From NCBI GenBank assembly GCA_050084515.1, contig CM114272.1:29760001-29824000 (forward strand): a stretch of DNA of 64,000 nt, in the 5' to 3' direction. The stretch comes from Blasia pusilla. Its lineage: Eukaryota; Marchantiophyta; Marchantiopsida; Blasiales. Under the pieces are notes generated by a model that was not told where the DNA came from, searched no databases, and worked only from the letters and a program-made list of their open reading frames with translations. A program made the translations under genes and the position numbers. Positions 57,300-64,000 of this stretch are shown here, in pieces; within the stretch, counting starts at the first letter, position 1, and every line of letters begins with the position of its first letter.

Positions 57300-58743
57300 A
57301 TCAGCATGATATTCATGATGATGCGTTGGTATTGGAGTTCCTACGGACCAAAGAGGGTGCCAGGCATATTGAGTGCCAAGGAGGAGACCGTGTTCTTCAA
57401 CGTGCTAAGAGGTATCGATTGGGGAACACATATTCTCGCGTGTGGGAGGATGGTAGAGTACGAATAGTGCCACATTTGGCTCGAGAGAGAGAGCGCATTG
57501 TGCGACATGCCCATGAGGAGTTGGGACATTTTGGGGTAAAGCGACGTATAGCTTACTCCTTGGCAAGATTGGTGGCGTGGCATGCATACTCAAGTGCAGC
57601 ATTGGTGTCACGTTGTATGGTTTGTGACCGGGTGAGGGCATCATTTAATGCCCCTACACCACAATTACACCCCTTGCCTATTATGGGGTTGGGTTACCGT
57701 TGGAGTGTGGACTTTTGCGGGACCGTTACCGTTGGTATGTCGACACATCATCGATATGTGTTGGTGATGGTGGAGCACTTCTCCAAGTGGATTGAGTTGG
57801 TGGCATTACCGGACAAGGCAAGTGAGGAACGGCGTATGCATTTCTGGATAGAGTGCTTAGTCATTTTGGTGCACCAGGTGAAGTCTTGACCGACCAGGGT
57901 CTGAGTTTTTGGTGAGTTTCAGGTCTTGTGTGACAAGGCGTTGATTGATCATCGACCACGTCTCGAGATCATCTAGAGGCGGATGGTTTGGCTGAGCGTG
58001 TGGTTCAGACGGTGAAGAGGGCATTGCGCAAGTATGGCCTACAGAAGGGGCATCTTGGAGACAGGGATATTCAGTTGCCATGTTTAGCCATGGGGTATAG
58101 GTTCGATCGCCAAGCATCCTTGGCTTCCTTCTCACCTTATTTTTGTTATACGGCCGAGATCCGGACTTGCCAAAGAAAGAATTGTCGGGAGTCTAGTGAG
58201 GTGGTGAACCTTGATGACCCAGAGATGTGGATGAGGGTGTGTTCTCGGCGGCGGAGCTCTTTCGAGAGTTATGCCAACAACCTTGAGAATCTTGCCATTG
58301 CTCAACACAGGGATACGTTGCGGTATGCAACCATTCGGGGTGGAGGTTATCGACCATCGATTCGTAGGTTCCATGTAGGGGACTATGTCTATTTGCAGCA
58401 GATTGCCCCGACAACGTTGGATGTGACGGCAGGCCGCACTATTTTACTAGTGCGTGAGGTGTTAGCTTCTGGAGTTCTCATGTTGGAGGGTCGTGATGGA
58501 GTTGTTTGGAAGGACCATGTGCGTAATTGTGCGCCATGTCATCTTCCAAATGTGGATGGTACTGTTGACCCAAGCTTAGCCATGATACGTGCTAGCTTGA
58601 GGTGCATGTTGTGTGGGTCTGCTGGTAACGCAGCCCGTATGTTGGTGTGTGATCGGTGTTCTAGGGGTTGGCACATGATGTGTTTGACTCCACGTTTGGA
58701 TGTTGTTCCTACTAGAAGGTGGGTTTGTCCTCGATGTACTTAG
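57300..58743 (+). pseudogene. integrase with C-terminal PHD finger (plus-strand element)
   Basis: DIHDDALVLEFLRT (57308) leads to the zinc domain HAHEELGHFGVKRR ... CMVCDRVRASFNAP (57505-57650). The core has GYRWSVDFCG (first Asp, 57700) and HFSKWIELVALPDKAS. The second Asp is in LTDQGLSF (57886), reached by one frameshift, and the Glu is in EADGLAERVVQTVKRALRK (57975). LGDRDIQLP and RQASLASFSPYF show Gln where the older copy has stops. GDYVYLQQIAPTTLD is the C-terminal barrel, then NCAPCHLPNVDGTVDPS. The PHD finger (CMLC, CDRC, HMMC, CPRC; 58600-58740) is intact and ends two codons before TAG 58741-58743. The domain order matches the other two copies. Some of the integrase is broken by indels (57.55-57.97 kb). 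Confidence 0.9.
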
Positions 58744-59503
58744 GAGAGGTAGATGACTTGATCTTTGCATGATATGGATTACAGATGTGCGACTAACGAT
58801 GGGGCAACCTAGCACCCGGCCTTCTGATTCGGGCACCCAAGAAGGTGTATAGCATGTAGTAGATGTATAGGGCTACCTGGGAGTTAGAGGGACCTAACCG
58901 CCAGTTAGGGGGCCGAGTTGTGGTACACTTGCGTTTGTGGAACTCTCGTCTATGTTATGTATGTATGTGCGTATGGTATGTCAGCGATGTATGTTGTATG
59001 ACGATGTGGATTCGCACGACATTTGTCATCATGACCATATGGATTATGTCGTAGAGTATGGTGTGTCTTTGGTAGAGGCCATTCCTTATGTAGGACCGTA
59101 GTGGCTTGGTAGAGATGCGGTTCCATACATAGGGTTGGGGGTTACTCACTTGGGGGTGACTTTCCCAGTAGGGCCCGCTCTTAGGTTGGAGGATATAAGG
59201 TGGCTTGCCCTCAAAGAACAGTCAGTTCTTTGAGTTGAGCCTGTTGCGTTGGGAGTTAGCCTTGGTAGTGAGTATAGCTCTTGGCTATGGTGTTTCCCGC
59301 AAGCTTCAACCTAGATTCTCCCATCGTGGAGTGGGTTTGGCTCGATTGTATGTGATTGTAAACGTGTTTTATGACAGTAGGTCTTTCACGGATTTCAGTT
59401 GTGGTACACTTGCGTTTGTGGATACTCTTGTCTATGTTATGTATGTATGTGCGTATGGTATGTCAGCGATGTATGTTGTATGACGATGTGGATTCGCACG
59501 ACA
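58744..59503 (+). repeat. 3' region with modules B1-A2-B2 of the plus-strand element
   Basis: A 3' UTR with GCGACTAACGATGGGGC and GAGTTAGAGGGACCTAACC leads to a purine-rich tract (TTAGGGGGCCGAG, about 58905). B1 is 58917-59021 (GTTGTGGTACACTTGCG ... CGCACGACA). A2 is 59024-59397 (TGTCATCATGACC ... GGATTTCA) and B2 is 59398-59503, a near-identical repeat of B1. A2 repeats the TATA (59191) and the stem-loop (59210-59234) of A1. The right end CGCACGACA meets the target duplication CCCT. Confidence 0.9.
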
Positions 59504-60010
59504 CCCTGTCCTCCAATGTGATAAGAAGCCGATGATAGCCAGCATGGAGATCTTAAGTACTGAAGATCTTTGCATGCCCTACCGCATCAAAGATCTCCTC
59601 AGGAGTAGGCATGGCGTACCGATCTGACCTTGTCTGTCGGTTGATAGGACGGTAATCTCCACACATCTGCCTATCCGTCCAATTGCCATGCATATCCTTC
59701 TTCGCCGGCATGACTGTGGCAGATGCATACTCCCCATGTGATAACTCCACAAGTCCTGCCTCCAACAAGTCCTGACTCCTGCTCTGAATCAAGGCTTGCT
59801 CCATATCAAAATACCTGTAGGGTTGACGAAAGATTGGCGTATCACTAGCCAACTCAATCCATATCCCGAGACCCTTTAGCGTACCCAAGTCTCTCATACT
59901 AAAGGCAAAACAATTGACATGCCCTCTCAGAAGCCTATGAACTCGCCGTCGCTCTCCTCCTATCAACTTGAGACCTATCACAGGCTCCCAAGTCTCCATC
60001 GTGACCTCAC
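59504..60010 (-). pseudogene. reverse transcriptase N-half (minus-strand element)
   Basis: Minus strand: METWEPVIGLKLIGGERRRV, VNCFAFSMRDLGTLKGLG, SDTPIFRQPYRYFDMEQALI, LLEAGLVELSHGEYASATVM, WTDRQMCGDYRPINRQTRSD and FDAVGHAKIFST. After one stop come DLHAGYHRLLITLEDR, ending at the insertion point. The continuation (EKTTFWDIDRFG) is at 49704 and below. This half shows that the plus element landed in the palm region of the RT. Confidence 0.9.
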
Positions 60011-60167
60011 TCGGAGAGGACGCAACCTCCGGCTTTGGTTGCTATGTAGCAACCCTAGCCACCTCCGCAATAGCCACTCCACTTTGACCTCTTACACCAT
60101 GCTCCACATCCAAAAAATGAACATGTGCTACTCTAGCCGCCTTCACACTCTCTGCTCGAACGACGTC

Positions 60168-61300
60168 CTAGGAAGTCCATGGGTGCCTATCTCTCTTCGT
60201 CTCGCCCCCAGCCAATGCTTGTACAGACCTTGTAGGCAATGGTCCAACTCGTGGACCTGACGGCATGGATGACACTCGCATCCGTCTCTGCTCAGCCATA
60301 CCTAGGCTGACTATCCATATGAGACAGTTGAGGTCCATCGCCTGCCCCAACACCTTTCTCCGGGATGCCTCAATCATCCTTGGCACCGCCGTAGTACCGG
60401 TAGCAAACCCCATGGCGCGCTCGCACTCATCTGCTGTAGGCTCCTCCAATGCTCCGGTCACCTTATCCCAAATCATGCCTGGCCCTCCCTAACGAAAGGC
60501 ATGGGATGCTGGGAAGCTCACCAACGTAGGTAAGGCTACCCTCAACTCCCCCACCCTATTGGCCATGGCCAACGGTGGTCTATCATCCCGTGTCACCACC
60601 TAAGATTGACGCCTTGAGCCCAAAATAGCATCCACTGTGAGATGTGGTGCTCTTTGGACTCCATCATATGCTCGACTCAATACCTCTGATGGTATCAAGT
60701 TTGTCCATCACAGTCGTGGACGATGGGCACGTGATCCAACTCTCGCCGCATCTAATAACATAGCAGGTCCCAACTAGGACCTCACCTAATACACACTCGT
60801 CATCACATGTGCACAAGTGTCTCCCAACAACGACACGTTCTCCAAGATGTACGTTGGAGAACGTGTCTGACTCTCCTGCAAGTGTCGTACTACTCGCAGC
60901 ATCTCCCAAAACATCCCTGACCTCGGATCCTGCAATCCAAATCCTTGGCCAGCTAATGAATGACCCTGACATAGCCATCTAGCAATCACCAAATGAATGG
61001 TGCCAACTCTATCCAGATCCTGCGCCCCCACCAAAGAGATGTTGGCGGGTAGTGTATGCTGATATCCCCATACTGCAGATACCGGCAACAACTCAGAATA
61101 CCTCTAGACCAATCTCGCCACGTGACATAATGATTCTCACCGCGCGGTCTCATCTCTCTCCACATAAAGGTACTAATGCACCCCTATGCCTGCCTGCAAT
61201 ACTGCAGCCAATTCGGTGCTAATCCCTCCGAAGAGATCTAACACCCTAACACCCTCCTCTGGGCACTACCACACAACGGGTGAGGTATCCAGTGGGGTCA
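60168..61300 (-). pseudogene. DNA (cytosine-5) methyltransferase domain in the gypsy pol (minus-strand element)
   Basis: Minus strand. EEGVRVLDLFGGISTELAAV (61250-61195) is motif I. YLYVERDETAR resembles the region around motif II. HLVIARWLCQGHSLAGQG (about 60990) is motif IV, with Leu replacing the Pro of PCQ. LQDPRSGMFWEMLRVVRHLQ follows. PTYILENVSLLGD (about 60845) holds motif VI ENV. VGSRAHRPRL-stop-WTNLIP (about 60740) is the motif VIII region, close to the AHRARYFW type of DNMT3. DECERAMGFATGTT and RRKVLGQAMDLNCLIW (60420-60330) are motifs IX/X. Two stops and a frameshift inactivate it. It has the same position, between protease and RT, as in the plus element. The resemblance to DNMT3/DRM is stronger here than in the other copy. 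Confidence 0.85.
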
Positions 61301-61319
61301 ACGTCTCCATGCCAAGAGC

Positions 61320-61630
61320 CCGATCTCGAGGTGACTCTCATTGCTTCGGGATAAAAGCATGACTCCACGCTTGCCTCACGAGGTCGTCGGCACTCCTCTG
61401 TAGCTCTCGAGTCATACCCCACAATGGTGAAGAGGTCTCGCCAACATAGGAAGAGACACCCACCATGGCCTGTCTCTCCGTGGGACTATCCGCTACTGGG
61501 ACATCCTCCGCATGTGCGTTCCCCTCCAACAACTCTCCTGGCCAGCTAACACTACCTATGAAAGCCGCCAACGTGGTCACAGACTCGCCTCGTGATCAAC
61601 CACCTCGTCCCGCAAACTGCACGGGTAATT
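61320..61630 (-). other. linker between protease and methyltransferase (minus-strand element)
   Basis: An open stretch (61580-61338) without a recognised domain (MTTLAAFIGSVSWPGELLEG, LWGMTRELQRSADDL). The plus element has a corresponding region at about 54.18-54.40 kb. Confidence 0.45.
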
Positions 61631-61633
61631 GAC

Positions 61634-62185
61634 TCATCCGGCCGTCACCTGACCGCCATCCAGGCCGATAAGCAACGGTCTCCTCCCAGAAGTCAAGGAT
61701 AATCCTAGGGGATATAACAGTGTACTCCCCACCAACACATCGTATGACTCAGTTGGTGTCATAATCTGTGTGCGTACCATAGCACTATCTGTCTCATGGT
61801 CTCGCTGGACTCTGACAACTATCTCTTGTCGAGTCATATACTGCGTGGGTGACACGCCCCCAATCAAGGTCTGTATCTAGAAGGAACAAGGCTCAATGTC
61901 GGCCTTCCGTAACCCCAATGCTAAATACGCAGCCTTCCCTAACATCAAGGGTTGCGCTCCCGAATCAAGTAGGACGCGCTGCGGGTGGTATACTGTCCCC
62001 GTCGGACTAACCAAGCAAAATACTCCAGCTTGATTATCCAGTAACACTACTCCAGGTGTCACCACTGCTTGCTCTATGGCTGGTCGAGCTGGTATATCTA
62101 CCAACTTCGCCGCCGCCGCAACATTCCATGACTTGGGGGAACGTCCCGAGCACCGGCTCTGAGGGCAAGTCCACCACCTCCTCAA
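61634..62185 (-). pseudogene. aspartic protease (minus-strand element)
   Basis: Minus strand: ARPAIEQAVVTPGVVLL, then HPQRVLLDSGAQPLMLGKAA with the catalytic DSG (about 61965) and LALGLRKADIEPCSF. After a TAG come GGVSPTQYMTRQEIVVRV and YDVLVGSTLLYPLGL, the ILG-type closing strand of retropepsins. The size and motif order fit a gypsy-type protease. It would process gag-pol. One in-frame stop (61877-61879, TAG) separates its halves. Confidence 0.8.
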
Positions 62186-62189
62186 GTAC

Positions 62190-62810
62190 GTCTAAACAAG
62201 AAGCACTCATCTCTCCATGCTCACACAACGTGGCGGCCAACCGGAACACCTCAACTGGTCCAACTCCCAACGTCGCCAACTCTATGGCGGAAAATAGTGG
62301 AGTTTGACTCACTCTGGTGGCCACATCCAACACTATGGTCGACACTGACTCCACTCGAGCCGGCATAGGAGTTGTCACTCCAAATCCTCATGAGGTCAAC
62401 TTAGGTACCTGAGCTGTAGGCACCTCTGGTCGTCGAGGCACCATCGATGGTGTGTGTAGTGCCTCCGACAATGTGAATGACTGTGGAACCCTGGCTTACC
62501 GCCCATCGGTCCCCTCTGGTGGGTCAATCTCAACTCCACCTCTCGATGGCTCGGTGCCTCTCGCAGCACCCCGAGTCACCACTGCAGCTCCCTCAACCTG
62601 GGCTGCACTACACATAAATCCCATACTGGCGAGATCCTCACTCGGGTCAGGGTAAGAGGTAGAAGCTAGAGTCACACTAGTTGCTCGCAGCTCCGTGCCT
62701 TCCCTAAGCTGCATCATGGTCATGGCAGCAATCCTCTGCTCCAATTGATCGATGCGTGAGAGAAGTGCCGGCTCTGGTGCTCCTGCGCCATCTCCTCTGG
62801 CTGGTGGTGG
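62190..62810 (-). other. linker between gag and protease (minus-strand element)
   Basis: Open frames (62378-62034 and 62744-62496) rich in Ala, Val and Pro with no recognised domain (for example SAIELATLGVGPVEVFRLAA). They probably belong to the spacer of the polyprotein. Confidence 0.45.
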
Positions 62811-62814
62811 TCCT

Positions 62815-64000
62815 CTACACCACCATGTCCAGGAAGGACTCCCGACCTCCTCCAGGACGACCGTCCCCAGGCCCTTGGCCTACCTCTAGACGTGCCCCTC
62901 GGAAAAGGTCAAAACATCTATCGCTAGTGTGACCATATCTGTGGCAGTAATCACACTGGTGTTGTGGTGGGGCCATCCTTTGTGGCTCCTGAGCAATCGG
63001 AGGCGTTGGAGGTCCTCTCCCATGCTGTGGGCAGTCTCTCACCCTATGGGCCCCTCCAAACATCCAACAAGACCACATCGGTCCCTGCTAGGCAACATAT
63101 GTAGGTACGGGTCATTGCCTCATAGGCTCACGGTACCCGCCCTGCTCTCTGGGCACACTGGCCCGCTCCCGTGGTACTCATGCTCACTGTGGCACCTGTG
63201 GGGTCACCGTCGCTCGTGGACCCGTCGACTCTCGAGAAAATCCAGCGGTCACTACCTGCTCCTCACTCATGTTGAGCTCAATACGCTCAGACAACTCAAA
63301 GACCACCTTTAATGTGGGCTTCGTTGTGTGAATCAGCACCGCATCTCATGCTCTCCTCCGTAGTTCTCGGTCTAGAACCCTGTACCAATACTGGACTGAT
63401 TGCGCCTTAGTCACTCCATACATAGCAATGATCAGCCTCCTCATGCGTGTGAATGCCTCTCTCAGACTCTCACCCGATTGCCGCTGAAAATCATGTAGAC
63501 TCTTCACTTGTCGGTGGTGCACGCCTGTTAGCTCTTCCCCAACCTGTCGGAAGAACTCCCTTTGGGTGGGGTGAAGGCTGGTGGCCCTCTACCACCACCA
63601 GAGGTCTCTGCCACATCGCCTATCTCACTGCCCTCCTCTCCATCTAGTCTCCGGGCTGATGGTGTGGGTCTCTCTCCTCTCACAATCCCATCATATGCCT
63701 CGCAACCACTAGTGGACACATACCGTGGAGCCCAATACATCCTCCAAGCATCGATCTCTACTGAATATAGTGATCAAAACTCCATGTTGTCATCCATCGG
63801 AGGACCCTCCAAGTGTTGGAACAACCCCTTCCATGCCATGAAAGGGTTGAACTGTGTCGGGGTCCGTATCTCCTAGAAGTTGCACCACGTGTCAAACTCT
63901 TGGATAAAATCATCTAAGTCGATGGTGCCCATTGCACCCAAGAAACGACGCATGCCTCGATGGCCCATGTCCTCCATCTCCTGCCAAGTACTACTATCTC
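62815..64000 (-). pseudogene. gag with zinc knuckles (minus-strand element, 5' end outside window)
   Basis: Minus strand: FLGAMGTIDLDDFIQEFDTW (about 63940), MAWKGLFQHLEGPPMDD (about 63835), IDAWRMYWAPRYV. A capsid-like helical stretch follows: QSGESLREAFTRMRRLIIAM and QSVQYWYRVLDRELRRR, then VVFELSERIELNMSEEQVV (63500-63240). Then there is a damaged knuckle, CWMFGGAHRVRDC, in which the second Cys is Phe, and a perfect one, CDYCHRYGHTSDRC (about 62950). TAG codons interrupt it, for example CNF-stop-EIRTP near 63875. The capsid part is the retrotransposon gag domain; knuckles bind RNA. Confidence 0.8.

Larger units (their letters stand above)
49705..59503 (+). mobile_element. Ty3/gypsy-type element with methyltransferase and PHD finger (younger, nested insertion)
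   Basis: Boundaries are set by the interrupted host element. Left: TTCTCCCT|TGTCATGACC; right: CGCACGACA|CCCTGTCC, giving a CCCT duplication. Module A occurs at the left end (49705-50073) and near the right end (59024-59397), about 97-98% identical. Module B occurs only at the right end, twice. Internal order: long leader, gag, protease, methyltransferase, RT, RNase H, integrase, PHD finger. The A copies are nearly identical, so the insertion is young, yet almost every ORF is broken by indels. Confidence 0.9.
46285..64000 (-). mobile_element. Ty3/gypsy-type element with methyltransferase and PHD finger (older, interrupted, 5' end outside window)
   Basis: Order on the minus strand: gag (64000-62815), protease (62185-61634), cytosine methyltransferase (61290-60168) and RT N-half (59999-59504). 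After the 9.8-kb insertion come RT C-half and RNase H (49704-48640), integrase with PHD finger (48636-47101), and terminal modules (47040-46285). The insertion splits the RT between LITLEDR and EKTTFWDIDRFG; joined, these form the normal RT sequence. The left-hand end is TGTCGTGCGC at 46285. The element is decayed by stops (mostly TAG) and frameshifts. The right (5') end is not in the window. Confidence 0.85.

Overview
The window looks like repeat-rich nuclear DNA of a green plant or streptophyte alga. It has spliceosomal GT-AG introns, a MuDR/FAR1-type (MULE) transposase gene with a SWIM finger, Ty3/gypsy LTR elements, MITEs and many low-copy tandem repeats. No rRNA, tRNA, CRISPR or bacterial-style operon was seen. 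The species cannot be named from the sequence. Nearly all recognisable coding DNA is transposon-derived and broken. The only plausible host gene is a short one at 4.58-4.99 kb behind a TATA box and GC-rich promoter.

Layout. 0-1.0 kb: 3' end of a gypsy element (PHD finger, then terminal repeat modules). 3-5 kb: GC-rich promoter and a small gene of unknown function. 7.6-10.9 kb: minisatellites and a 231-bp tandem array. 11.4-20.6 kb (minus strand): an unknown ORF, a multi-exon MULE transposase gene with one clear frameshift, and a BED-finger protein gene with internal repeats. 21-24.7 kb: degenerate tandem repeats. 25-28.2 kb: a possible LTR, an RNase H fragment and two MITEs in opposite orientation. 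29.7-42.5 kb: a tandemly duplicated, multi-exon, minus-strand gene family of unknown function. Its introns are packed with a roughly 27-bp palindrome, and a solo LTR with a target-site duplication is inserted in one copy. 43-46.2 kb: another broken transposon-like gene (plus strand) with the same palindromes in an intron.

46.3-64 kb holds two related gypsy elements. A plus-strand element (49705-59503) is inserted inside the reverse transcriptase of a minus-strand element (46285 to beyond the window edge). The reading frame of the older element resumes across the insertion, and a short target duplication (CCCT) flanks it. Both elements have the order gag - protease - DNA cytosine-5 methyltransferase - reverse transcriptase - RNase H - integrase - PHD finger. 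The methyltransferase between protease and RT, the terminal PHD finger, and a split-repeat arrangement of the ends (A ... B-A-B instead of two plain LTRs) are the most unusual things here. All copies carry stops and frameshifts. In the older copy, in-frame TAG codons sit where the younger copy has Gln codons.

How the parts fit: gag packages the RNA, protease, RT and RNase H make the DNA, and integrase inserts it. The methyltransferase and PHD finger suggest the family carries its own chromatin tools, for self-methylation and/or histone-tail-guided targeting. That last step is inference.
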